A stretch of 47,416 nt of DNA from an uncultured bacterium. GTDB lineage: Bacteria; Patescibacteriota; Minisyncoccia; UBA6257; UBA9933. The notes under the pieces were generated by a model. That model ran no database searches. It worked only from the letters and a program-made list of their open reading frames with translations, and was not told the origin of the DNA. Below are positions 24,327-31,395 of the stretch, piece after piece. The stretch's first letter is position 1; every line of letters begins with the position of its first letter. The translations under genes and the position numbers were made by a program. Location: NCBI GenBank assembly GCA_913009635.1, contig CAJVXI010000005.1, forward strand, positions 1 through 47,416, in the 5' to 3' direction.

Positions 24327-24566
24327 TTATTTAATTAAATTTAACTTTTTCTCTCTGCGCCAACCTTTGATTTCACGCTCACGTTTTCTTGCTTCAATTA
24401 ATGTTTTAAATTCTTCAGAATATCTTAAAATAATCGGTCTGCGAATTTTTGTATAATGAGCGTTCCATTTAGAATCATTATGTTGTTTTAATCTTTTTTC
24501 TAAATTATTAGTACAACCAACATAAAAAGATTTATCTGCGCATCCAAGTATATAAACGAAATACAT
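24327..24566 (-). CDS. GIY-YIG endonuclease domain protein
   Basis: 79 residues from MYFVYILGCADKS. The GIY-YIG core is Y-V-Y-I-L ... F-Y-V-G-C-T, then the catalytic Arg in EKRLKQHN and Glu in IEARKREREIKGWRR. This is the small UvrC-type stand-alone form (YhbQ-like). The longer frame from 24626 lacks conserved sequence. Such genes often travel with mobile DNA. It is the last protein gene before tRNA-Gln. Confidence 0.85.
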   Translation of the reverse strand: MYFVYILGCADKSFYVGCTNNLEKRLKQHNDSKWNAHYTKIRRPIILRYSEEFKTLIEARKREREIKGWRREKKLNLIK

Positions 24567-24626
24567 ATCTTTATTTATTATACTCCTCAAGCGGAAACAT
24601 ATACAATACTTTGTCCCTCGTCGCAA

Positions 24627-24821
24627 ACTCCTCGGGATGATTATTTTGTAATATATTTTAGTAATTTAAATCTCTCACTAATCTTTCCTCACATTTGTTC
24701 GGAATGATTGAAATTCTATGCTTCGCTTTAATGCTCAGCATGAATTTCTAATCAGCTGCCGGGCTCTCCTTCGCATAAAGCTTCGGAAGAGCGCAAGCCG
24801 GCATCACTCGTTTTACTCGTG
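24627..24821. other. Spacer with short hairpins
   Basis: No gene seen. It holds a GCTTCGGAAGAGC hairpin, GCCGGC, and a 10-base copy (24755-24764) of the tRNA 3' end sequence GCTGCCGGGC found at 24821-24830. Confidence 0.4.
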
Positions 24822-24892
24822 CTGCCGGGCAGGGAATCGGACCCCGATTTTCAGGACCAAAACCTGACGTGCTACCATTACACCACCCGGCA
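24822..24892 (-). tRNA. trnQ: tRNA-Gln (anticodon TTG)
   Basis: Cloverleaf read on the minus strand: acceptor TGCCGGG / CCCGGCA, D-stem GTGT/GCAC, anticodon stem TCAGG/CCTGA with loop TTTTGGT (anticodon UUG, decoding CAA and by wobble CAG), T-stem CGGGG/CCCTG with loop TCCGATT. Discriminator base G; CCA is not encoded. It marks the right edge of the accessory block. Confidence 0.95.
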
Positions 24893-24902
24893 TTGTATTA
24901 AA

Positions 24903-25016
24903 CTAAAATACTAAAGTACTTAAAAACTAAAAGCTTATCTATTTAAATACTAAAGTACTTAAAAACTGAAAGCTTATCCATAACTTAAATACTAAAGTAC
25001 TTAAAAACTAAAGGCC
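24903..25016. repeat. Tandem TACTAAAGTACTTAAAAACT repeat (3 copies)
   Basis: Three near-identical units, each AAATACTAAAGTACTT then AAAAACTAAAAG, lie downstream of the four-helix-bundle gene. Its complement-type partner lies on the other side of the gene at 25377-25433, so the gene is enclosed by inverted arms. Confidence 0.85.
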
Positions 25017-25376
25017 TTACTTAGTTAATTTTTTCTTAAAATTTCCTAGTTGCCTTACAATATTTTTACATTTTTCAGTGCTCTTTTCAAATTTTTCTTT
25101 TGATAAAAGCTTATTATCATAAGCTATGTCTAGCCCAGCAATTACTTCATAAGCAGAACCAATGGCAATATTAAAAAATCTACCTAATTCTGGATCTGAA
25201 CTTTTTCCGCTACCCTCAGAAATATTCAATGCAATAGATATAGATGCTCTATTAATTTGACTGCCTAATTCATACCTGAAATTCTGAGGAAATTTATTAG
25301 TTATATTATAAATTTCTTTAACTAAGTTTTTGGCTTCTTTATAAACACTCCAATCCAAAAATCTAAATTCTTTCAT
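25017..25376 (-). CDS. Four-helix-bundle protein (23S intervening-sequence type), A
   Basis: 119 residues. ELGSQINRASISIALNISEG is the family hallmark, with the opening FRFLDWSVYKEAKNLVKEIY and C-terminal helix. The family (TIGR02436/S23) is named for ORFs in intervening sequences of 23S rRNA genes and is related to Avd of diversity-generating retroelements; molecular role is unresolved, with RNA or DNA binding likely. Here it is outside rRNA, between tRNA-Gln and dnaX, and enclosed by inverted TACTTAAAAACTAAA repeats. No SD. Confidence 0.9.
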   Translation of the reverse strand: MKEFRFLDWSVYKEAKNLVKEIYNITNKFPQNFRYELGSQINRASISIALNISEGSGKSSDPELGRFFNIAIGSAYEVIAGLDIAYDNKLLSKEKFEKSTEKCKNIVRQLGNFKKKLTK

Positions 25377-25433
25377 AGTGTATTTAAGTATTTAAGTTTT
25401 TTAGTCTTTAAGTATTTTAGTTTATACTTAAGT
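25377..25433. repeat. Right inverted arm of four-helix element A
   Basis: TATTTAAGTATTTAAG, TTTTTTAGTCTTTAAGT and ATTTTAGTTTATACTTAAG are the complementary words of the tandem array at 24903-25016. The arm runs into the last codons of dnaX (stop at 25417), so the repeat also forms the end of dnaX. Confidence 0.8.
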
Positions 25434-26616
25434 TCTCTATTATGGCCACTTCTAAGGGGACGATAGGAAAAGGCGAATACCGCATCTCTGTATAAGCGCG
25501 AATCAGGGATTTCAGTAAATTAATCATTTTAGTTTCATCAACGAGTTGGCTGTGTTTTTTGAGAAGGGCGATTTCTTGTTCAACTAATTCTTTTTTGAAT
25601 TCTTTTTCCAAATTCGGACTGATTTTCAAGGCCAAAGCTCGGCGAAGATAATGAATTAAATCCTTGTTAAACTGCAGTAAATTATATCCGCCTTCATTGA
25701 TTTTAGACAAATAATCTAAAGCAGAATCCAATTTTTGTTTAATCAGTAATTCCGCCATTTCCGCTGTTTTTGAAAAACCAATCCTGCCTAAAATTCTCTC
25801 CACATCTTCCACTTTAATCACTGACTTATACGGACTTAACACTGACTTATACTGACTTGAAGCGGACTTATGTGGACTGTCCGTATCGGTCTGTGTGCAG
25901 TCCGTATGGGTCTGTGATAAAGAAGCGATCTGGTCAAGCAATGATTCCGCGTCCCTAAAACTACCCTCAGCAGCTGAGGCAATTAATTCCAACGCTGATT
26001 CATCAATTTTGAATTTTTCAATTTTACTGATAGTTTTTAATTTCTCAACAATTTTGATTAACGCTAATTTCTTGAAATGAAATTTCTGCGTTCTGGAAGT
26101 AATAGTAGCCGGCAGTTTTTCATAATCAGTAGTGGCTAAAATAAAAATAGCATGTTCAGGCGGTTCTTCCAAGGTTTTCAAAAGAGCGTTAAAAGCCGCT
26201 GAAGTTAATTGATGCGCTTCATCAATGATAAAAACTTTATATTGATAAGAAGTCGGGGACAGGCGAATGCCCTCTTTTAGGTTTCTGATTTCATCAATAC
26301 CTCTATTTGAGGCAGCGTCAATTTCAATTACATCAAGCGCTGTGCCATTATCTATTTCTTGGCATGGTCTGCATTTGTTGCACGGTTCTCCTTGTTTTTT
26401 GAATTTCGCGTCTTTATGTCTGGTCTCGCAATTGGCGATTTTGGCAACTAAACGGGCAACCGTAGTTTTTCCTGAGCCACGTGGACCAAAAAATAAATAA
26501 GCATGAGCCAATCGGTCTAATTGAGCGGCGTTTTGAAGAATTTCTACAATTACTTCTTGTCCTAAAACTTCTGATAGAGTTTTAGGCCGATACTTTCTAT
26601 AAATAGCTAAAGCCAT
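25417..26616 (-). CDS. dnaX: DNA polymerase III gamma/tau subunit
   Basis: 399 residues from MALAIYRKYRPKTLSEVLGQ. Clamp-loader AAA+ ATPase: Walker A GPRGSGKTT, zinc-binding Cys set (C...GEPCNKCRPC), Walker B VFIIDEAHQL, sensor 1 LATTDYEKLPATITSR, then domain III. It is short, closer to gamma than to full tau. Between domains II and III a stutter repeat is inserted (25819-25918), coding for a Ser/Thr/His-rich linker (THTDCTQTDTDSPHKSAS). The AAA+ core is intact, so the product is likely functional. Confidence 0.93.
   Translation of the reverse strand: MALAIYRKYRPKTLSEVLGQEVIVEILQNAAQLDRLAHAYLFFGPRGSGKTTVARLVAKIANCETRHKDAKFKKQGEPCNKCRPCQEIDNGTALDVIEIDAASNRGIDEIRNLKEGIRLSPTSYQYKVFIIDEAHQLTSAAFNALLKTLEEPPEHAIFILATTDYEKLPATITSRTQKFHFKKLALIKIVEKLKTISKIEKFKIDESALELIASAAEGSFRDAESLLDQIASLSQTHTDCTQTDTDSPHKSASSQYKSVLSPYKSVIKVEDVERILGRIGFSKTAEMAELLIKQKLDSALDYLSKINEGGYNLLQFNKDLIHYLRRALALKISPNLEKEFKKELVEQEIALLKKHSQLVDETKMINLLKSLIRAYTEMRYSPFPIVPLEVAIIENLSIN
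25819..25918. repeat. In-gene GGACTTA stutter repeat in dnaX
   Basis: Words ACTGACTTATA, CGGACTTA, GTCCGTAT and GGTCTGTGTG follow each other and complement each other, so the block can fold. The same vocabulary occurs in scpA (31530-31640) and murC (43600-43672, 43948-43991). Confidence 0.8.
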
Positions 26617-26622
26617 ATCTTT

Positions 26623-26802
26623 AAAATTTAAATTCCAAATTACAAATCCCAAATTACAAATCCTTCGACCCCGAGAACCTCAGGACCGAGGGGTAAATTC
26701 TAATGACCGAAATTCCAATGACCAAAACCCGTCATGTTTAGAATTTTGAATTTAGAATTTGGTGTTTATTTGTTATTTAGTGCTTGGTACTTGTGATTTA
26801 TT
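26623..26802. repeat. Inverted word-repeat element, copy 2
   Basis: Left words AATTCCAAATTACAAAT, then a nested TCGACCCCGAGAACCTCAGG block, CTAATGACCGAAATTCC, apex near AACCCGTCATG, and right words GAATTTAGAATTTGGTG and TTTGTTATTTAGTGCTTGG. It fills the spacer upstream of dnaX. The nested CCTCGG block recurs in copy 4. Confidence 0.8.
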
Positions 26803-26927
26803 TAACTTATATTATATCTTTTATTTTTTCTGTTTTCAACATTCTAACGGGGTTGACTAAATCATTAATACGTGCTAATATCTAAAATAGTAAATTACAA
26901 ACAATTTAAATAATGGAGGGAATAAAA

Positions 26928-27152
26928 ATGAACTGCACAGAAATAGAATGTAAAGGCAGGATAAACCCGGATATTAATGCGTCATTGCCTTGTTCATGCG
27001 AACCGGATTGTACACAAAAAGAAATTGCTTATCCTTGCAATGTTTGTGGAAAGTTGCATTGGGGCAGCGGAAAACCGGCTTATGGCAAAAACAAGCCGCA
27101 TCAAAAAGTTTATTTACAAAAAGACGGAAAAACTATCTACAAATTGGTATAA
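26928..27152 (+). CDS. Small zinc-ribbon-like protein
   Basis: 74 residues from ATG 26928, with GGAGGG upstream. Cys pairs: CTEIEC, CSCEPDC, CNVCGKLHW. The C-terminal HQKVYLQKDGKTIYKLV is an edge-strand pair. Probably binds one or two zinc ions. No known family. A frameshifted paralogue follows 18 bases later. Confidence 0.75.
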   Translation: MNCTEIECKGRINPDINASLPCSCEPDCTQKEIAYPCNVCGKLHWGSGKPAYGKNKPHQKVYLQKDGKTIYKLV

Positions 27153-27169
27153 CAAAAGAGAGGGCAGTA

Positions 27170-27338
27170 ATGAAATGTACAGAATGTGGAGATAGGATAA
27201 AAAAGGGGGTGCGCTAGTCATTTCACAGCTTTTCCGTGTCGTGTTTGCGGAAGATTGCATTCTTCCGACAATGAGCCGATTTCTAACAGAGGAGGACAAA
27301 AAGCTTACCTCAAAAATGGAAAAATTATTTATGCATAG
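27170..27338 (+). pseudogene. Frameshifted paralogue of the upstream zinc-ribbon gene
   Basis: ATG 27170 (GAGGG upstream) reads MKCTECGDRIKKG, then VR and stop. Removing one base of the AAAAAAGGGGG run at 27184-27194 joins it to CASHFTAFPCRVCGRLHSS and a KAYLKNGKIIYA end, which mirror YPCNVCGKLHWG and KVYLQKDGKTIY of the gene just upstream. So it is a second copy broken by a single-base insertion in a homopolymer. Confidence 0.75.
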
Positions 27339-27364
27339 GGGACGGAATCCGTCCCCCTTTTTTT
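27338..27364 (+). terminator. Terminator after the zinc-ribbon pair
   Basis: GGGGACGG / CCGTCCCC with an AAT loop, then C and seven T. It overlaps the last base of the pseudogene's stop. Confidence 0.92.
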
Positions 27365-27385
27365 ATTTTAAAATTGCGTAAAACC

Positions 27386-27394
27386 TGCTATAAT
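27386..27394 (+). promoter_or_regulatory. Extended -10 of the ROK gene
   Basis: TGCTATAAT ends nine bases before the ATG at 27404. No SD is present, so the message is nearly leaderless. Confidence 0.65.
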
Positions 27395-27403
27395 TTCATT
27401 ATT

Positions 27404-28300
27404 ATGATAACTTTAGGCCTAGATATTGGCGCCACAAAAATAAGATACGTGGTTTTTGATGCAAAAAAACAAAAACTGCTTTTAAATAAAAAATTGAAAT
27501 ATCACCGTAAAACCCGGGGCGAATTTTTAAAAACTCTTAATAAAATTAACCAAGACAAAGAGCTTAAAGAGCTGAATTTCAGGAAAATCGGCATTGGGAT
27601 TGCTGGAATTGTTGAAAATGGTAAATTAGTTTATTCGCCAAATTTTCCAAAAATCAAAGGAATCAGTTTATCTAAAGAAATTAAATCCTTCGACTTTACT
27701 CCCGCCAAAGGCGAGGCTCGCCAGGGGCGGCAAAGCGCGCCAATCACCATTGAAAACGATGCTAACTGCTTCGCTTACGCAGAAGCTATTTTAGGAGCCG
27801 GCAAAAAATATAATAATATAGTAGGCCTAACTTTGGGCAGTGGATTAGGAGGAGGGATTATTATTAATAAAAAGATTTATCGCGGAAAGGGAAGTGCCGG
27901 AGAAGTCGGACACACTATAATAAAAATCCTAAATCCTAAATCCAAAATCCTAAATCCTGCTGAGGCAGAGGATTTGTGTTCTGAAAAGTTTTTTCATAAA
28001 TTAGGCATTAAAAATCTGCTTGATTTAGAATTAAAAGCTAAAAAAGGTGACAAAAAAGCAAAAAAGATTTACGAAGATTTCGGCATAAATTTAGGAATAG
28101 TTATTGCTAATATTGTAAACATATTGGATCCAGATGTAGTTGTTTTGGGCGGGAGCTTATCTAATGCTTATAATATTTTTATACGAGAAACCAAAAAAAC
28201 AGCCAAGAAATTTATTGTTAATCCAAAATCCAAAAATATTCCTATTTTAAAATCGCATTTAGGAAAATCAGCAGGAGCAATAGGAGCAGCATTGTTATAG
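27404..28300 (+). CDS. ROK-family sugar kinase
   Basis: 298 residues from MITLGLDIGATKIRYVVFD (phosphate-1 loop). IENDANCFAYAEA supplies the catalytic Asp in DAN, then LTLGSGLGGGII and GSAGEVGHT, the ROK sugar-binding Glu-x2-His. The usual zinc motif C-x-C-G-x2-G-C-x2-E after this His is missing. In its place a CCTAAATCCTAAATCC stutter (27925-27960) codes for KILNPKSKILNPAEAEDL. A GC-rich palindrome at 27690-27745 adds TPAKGEARQGRQSAP. A glucokinase-type activity is likely but the zinc loss makes it uncertain. TreT is downstream. Confidence 0.82.
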   Translation: MITLGLDIGATKIRYVVFDAKKQKLLLNKKLKYHRKTRGEFLKTLNKINQDKELKELNFRKIGIGIAGIVENGKLVYSPNFPKIKGISLSKEIKSFDFTPAKGEARQGRQSAPITIENDANCFAYAEAILGAGKKYNNIVGLTLGSGLGGGIIINKKIYRGKGSAGEVGHTIIKILNPKSKILNPAEAEDLCSEKFFHKLGIKNLLDLELKAKKGDKKAKKIYEDFGINLGIVIANIVNILDPDVVVLGGSLSNAYNIFIRETKKTAKKFIVNPKSKNIPILKSHLGKSAGAIGAALL

Positions 28301-28342
28301 TAAAATTCCAAGCACTAAGCACCAAATAACAAATAAATTTCA
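28300..28342. repeat. Left arm of element copy 3
   Basis: AATTCCAAGCACTAAGCACC and AAATAACAAATAAATTTC, the same left-arm words as in the gene-less copies. The arm continues into the next gene: ATG and the following bases are AATGACCGAAAT, an element word. Confidence 0.85.
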
Positions 28343-28708
28343 ATGACCGAAATATCAAACTCAAAACAATATGATTTAGAAGAACGTACTTATCAATTTA
28401 CTAAAAATGTATCTATTTTTTGCAGAAATTTACTAAAAACTACTTCTAATATAGAATATATAAAACAAGTTATCAGATCATCTGGCTCAGTAGGAGCAAA
28501 CTATATTGAAGCGAATGAATCGCTTAGTAAAAAGGATTTTGTAATGAGAATTAAGATTTGTCGCAAAGAAGCAAAAGAAAGTGCCTATTGGCTAAGATTA
28601 ATAATAGAAACGAATCCAGAGAAATTTACAAAAGAAGGAGGATTATTTTTAAATGAATCTATAGAATTAAAGAAGATATTTTCTTCTATTTTGAGCAAGA
28701 GTCAATAA
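28343..28708 (+). CDS. Four-helix-bundle protein (23S intervening-sequence type), B
   Basis: 121 residues. IRSSGSVGANYIEANESLSK and DFVMRIKICRKEAKESAYWL are the family hallmarks. It belongs to a different subfamily from the copy at 25017. Its start codon and first codons (MTEIS) are formed by the inverted-repeat word AATGACCGAAAT, and the matching GGTCATT words follow its stop. So the gene occupies the apex of an element that elsewhere in the window is gene-less. No SD. Confidence 0.9.
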   Translation: MTEISNSKQYDLEERTYQFTKNVSIFCRNLLKTTSNIEYIKQVIRSSGSVGANYIEANESLSKKDFVMRIKICRKEAKESAYWLRLIIETNPEKFTKEGGLFLNESIELKKIFSSILSKSQ

Positions 28709-28780
28709 GTTTTGGTCATTTGAATTTCGAATTTTGGTCATTATTTGAAATTTGGAATTTGTGATTTGGAATTTAAAAAA
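28709..28780. repeat. Right arm of element copy 3
   Basis: TTTTGGTCATTTGAATTTCG, TTTGGTCATTATTTG, AAATTTGGAATTTGTG. These complement the left arm at 28300-28360. The arm ends four bases before the treT start. Confidence 0.85.
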
Positions 28781-28783
28781 TTT

Positions 28784-30049
28784 ATGATTGAAAAAATTAT
28801 TTTATCTAAAAAAAATATAAAAGATTATAAATCTGTAGCGGGGGCAGGAGTAATTAATCAATTAAAGAAAAACGCTAAATCCCTTAAAGGAAAAAGAATT
28901 ATTCATATTAATTCAACTCCACGAGGCGGGGGAGTAGCTGAAATTCTAAACAATTTAGTGCCTCTTGAAAGAAGTTTGGGAATAAACGCTTCTTGGTTTT
29001 CTTTTAAGGCGCCGAAAAGATTTTTTAAAATTACTAAAAAAATTCACAATGCCCTTCAAGGAGAGAAAATTAATTTAAGCGTTAGTGAAAAGAAATTTTA
29101 TTTAAATATTAATAAGAAATTAGCTAAAGAACTTAACAAAATTCCAGCTGACCTTTTTATTATTCATGACCCGCAGCCGCTGGCAATTATTTTATCTTTT
29201 AACAATAAGCCAATGGTTGCTAGGATTCATCTTGATTTATCGGCGCCAAATAAAAAGGTTTTTTCTTTAATTTTGCCGATTTTAAGGCAATATCGCAAGA
29301 TAATTATCAGCTTAAAAGAATTTATTCCAAAAGGCATTAATAAAAGCAAAGTATCTATTATTCCGCCTGCTATTGACCCGCTTGACGCCAAACATGTGGA
29401 TATCAGCAAGAAAAAAGCCCGTAAAATTCTTTCTAAATTTGGCGTTAATTTTGATAAACCGCTTATTTCGCAAGTATCGCGTTTTGATCCATGGAAAGAT
29501 CCTTTAGGAGTAATTGATGCTTATTATTTGGCGAAAAAGAAAATACCTGACCTTCAGCTGATTCTTTTGGGGCTTTTTTTAGAACAAGACGATCCGCAAG
29601 CCAAAGTGATTTTTGAGAAGGTTAAAAAGAAAGCAAAAGGCAATTCAGATATTTTTCTTTTTTCTAATCCTAAAATACTCAAGGACAAAAAAATCAGCAA
29701 TAATACTTTTGTTAACGCGGTTCAGCGCGGTTCTGATTTAATTCTGCAAAAATCAATTAAAGAAGGATTCGGTTTGACAGCTACAGAGGCAATGTGGAAA
29801 TCAAAAACGGTAATTGGAGGAACAGCTTACGGATTAAAGCTTCAGATTCAAAATAATAAAACCGGTTTTATCGTTAAAAATTCGCAGGAAGCAGCCCAAA
29901 AAATTGTTAAATTGTTGAATGATAAAAGTTTAAGGCGAAAAATCGGCCAGCAAGCGCATTTATCAGTTAAAAAGAAATATTTAATAACGCGGCTTTTAAA
30001 CGATCACCTTAAACTTTACAAGACACTGATTGATGCTGATGATAGCTGA
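28784..30049 (+). CDS. treT: Trehalose glycosyltransferring synthase (GT4)
   Basis: 421 residues from MIEKIILSKKNIKDYKS. The N-domain carries HINSTPRGGGVAEILNNLVP, the TreT hallmark. The C-domain has the GT-B pattern: SQVSRFDPWKDPLGVIDAY and the E-x7-E motif in EGFGLTATEAMW. TreT joins NDP-glucose and glucose into trehalose, or the reverse. A ROK kinase gene upstream would link glucose to phosphorylated sugar, suggesting a small trehalose/glucose module. The 3' end is a GATGCTGAT stutter. Confidence 0.87.
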   Translation: MIEKIILSKKNIKDYKSVAGAGVINQLKKNAKSLKGKRIIHINSTPRGGGVAEILNNLVPLERSLGINASWFSFKAPKRFFKITKKIHNALQGEKINLSVSEKKFYLNINKKLAKELNKIPADLFIIHDPQPLAIILSFNNKPMVARIHLDLSAPNKKVFSLILPILRQYRKIIISLKEFIPKGINKSKVSIIPPAIDPLDAKHVDISKKKARKILSKFGVNFDKPLISQVSRFDPWKDPLGVIDAYYLAKKKIPDLQLILLGLFLEQDDPQAKVIFEKVKKKAKGNSDIFLFSNPKILKDKKISNNTFVNAVQRGSDLILQKSIKEGFGLTATEAMWKSKTVIGGTAYGLKLQIQNNKTGFIVKNSQEAAQKIVKLLNDKSLRRKIGQQAHLSVKKKYLITRLLNDHLKLYKTLIDADDS

Positions 30050-30066
30050 TTTATGCTGATTTAATT

Positions 30067-31395
30067 ATGAAGTTATTTATTAAAATTTTAATCTTAATAA
30101 TCATAGCTAGCGGAGTTTTTTTATTGTTTCAAAAAAACGTTGTAGAGATTGATTTTGCGGAAAGTGAGGATTATTTAGGAGTTCCGGAAGCTGAACAGCC
30201 AATAGAGCCGAATCCAATTTTAATTAACGCTGACATTGAACCGCAAGAGCCATTACAAAATCCTCCCGAGAAAATTAAAGTAATATACAGTACAAGTTGG
30301 TCAGTCAGTTTGTCTAAAAGAATAAATTATTTTATTAATCTTATTAATTCAACTGAGCTTAACGCCATTATAATTGATATTAAAGATTATTCCGGTTATG
30401 TCGCTTATGATATTGAAAATGCCGATGTGGAAAAATATAAAGCCAAGGATATTAGGATTTCGCAGATTAACAAATTAATAAAGCGTTTTCATGACGAAGG
30501 AATTTATTTAATTGCCAGAATAACGATTTTTCAGGATCCGATTTTAGCTAAAGCCAGGCCGGATTTGGCAATTCACAGTAAATCGAAATTAACAAATAGT
30601 AATCAGGAATTAGGAACTAGTAATCAGGAACTAACAACTGAAACACTTTGGCTTGACCATAAGAAATTGGCGTGGATGGATCCGGCAAGCGAAGAGGTTT
30701 GGGATTATAATATTGCCATAGCTAAAGACATTGCTTCACGAGGGTTTGACGAAATAAACTTTGACTATATTCGTTTTGCTTCTGATGGGGACTTAAAAGA
30801 TATGGATTTCCCTTTTTGGCAAAATACGCAGATTAACGCAGATGGAACGCAGATAATCGCAGATAAAAATGAGACGATTAAAAGTTTTTTCAAATATTTG
30901 CGGGAATCGCTACCGGATGTAAAAATTTCCGCTGATTTATTCGGCTTATCAACTATTAATCATGACGGTTTGGGAATCGGCCAGATTATTGAAGATGCTT
31001 ATGAATATTTTGATTTTGTAGCGCCGATGGTTTATCCTTCGCATTATGCGCATGGGTTTATTGGCTTACAGAACCCTGCTGATTTTCCGTATGAAGTGGT
31101 GAAATATTCGATGGATTCAGCAGTTAAACGACTAAAGAATTATGAATCAAGAATTATGAATAATGCAACAACAACAGAAATTCATGATTCAAGTTTCATG
31201 ATTCATGCTTCACGATTGCGTCCGTGGCTTCAAGATTTTGATTTGGGCGCTGATTATGACGCGGAAAAAGTAAGAGCGCAGATTAACGCAGTTTATGATT
31301 CCGCATCAAGCACTCCTGAACTTGTTAATGGTTGGATGTTGTGGGACCCGAGAAATGTTTATACGCGCGAAGCGCTAATGAATAGTGAATTATGA
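30067..31395 (+). CDS. DUF4015 putative glycoside hydrolase
   Basis: 442 residues. Signal anchor (about 1-22), a Pro/Glu linker, then a barrel domain: LNAIIIDIKDYSGYVAYD, YLIARITIFQDPILAK, AWMDPASEEVWDYNIAIAKD, FDEINFDYIRFASDG, VAPMVYPSHYAHGF. This is the putative glycosyl-hydrolase family PF13200. Three repeat insertions in loops: AACTAGTAATCAGGAA words (30578-30650), a CGCAGAT block (30828-30870) and a TCATGATTCA block (31138-31215). Likely extracytoplasmic and involved in glycan or envelope processing. The stop overlaps the start of scpA (ATGA). Confidence 0.82.
   Translation: MKLFIKILILIIIASGVFLLFQKNVVEIDFAESEDYLGVPEAEQPIEPNPILINADIEPQEPLQNPPEKIKVIYSTSWSVSLSKRINYFINLINSTELNAIIIDIKDYSGYVAYDIENADVEKYKAKDIRISQINKLIKRFHDEGIYLIARITIFQDPILAKARPDLAIHSKSKLTNSNQELGTSNQELTTETLWLDHKKLAWMDPASEEVWDYNIAIAKDIASRGFDEINFDYIRFASDGDLKDMDFPFWQNTQINADGTQIIADKNETIKSFFKYLRESLPDVKISADLFGLSTINHDGLGIGQIIEDAYEYFDFVAPMVYPSHYAHGFIGLQNPADFPYEVVKYSMDSAVKRLKNYESRIMNNATTTEIHDSSFMIHASRLRPWLQDFDLGADYDAEKVRAQINAVYDSASSTPELVNGWMLWDPRNVYTREALMNSEL

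Noticed and set aside
24755-24830. attL/attR pair from the tRNA-Gln 3' end
   Set aside because: The match is only 10 bases, and the copies are 66 bases apart, too close to bound an island.
24903-25016. Possible short CRISPR array
   Set aside because: The three units are AT-rich and tandem with short irregular gaps. There are no uniform unique spacers and no cas genes.
26977-27217. Overlapping ORFs at 26977 and 26990
   Set aside because: Alternative frames of the zinc-ribbon gene, whose own frame has the SD and Cys motifs.
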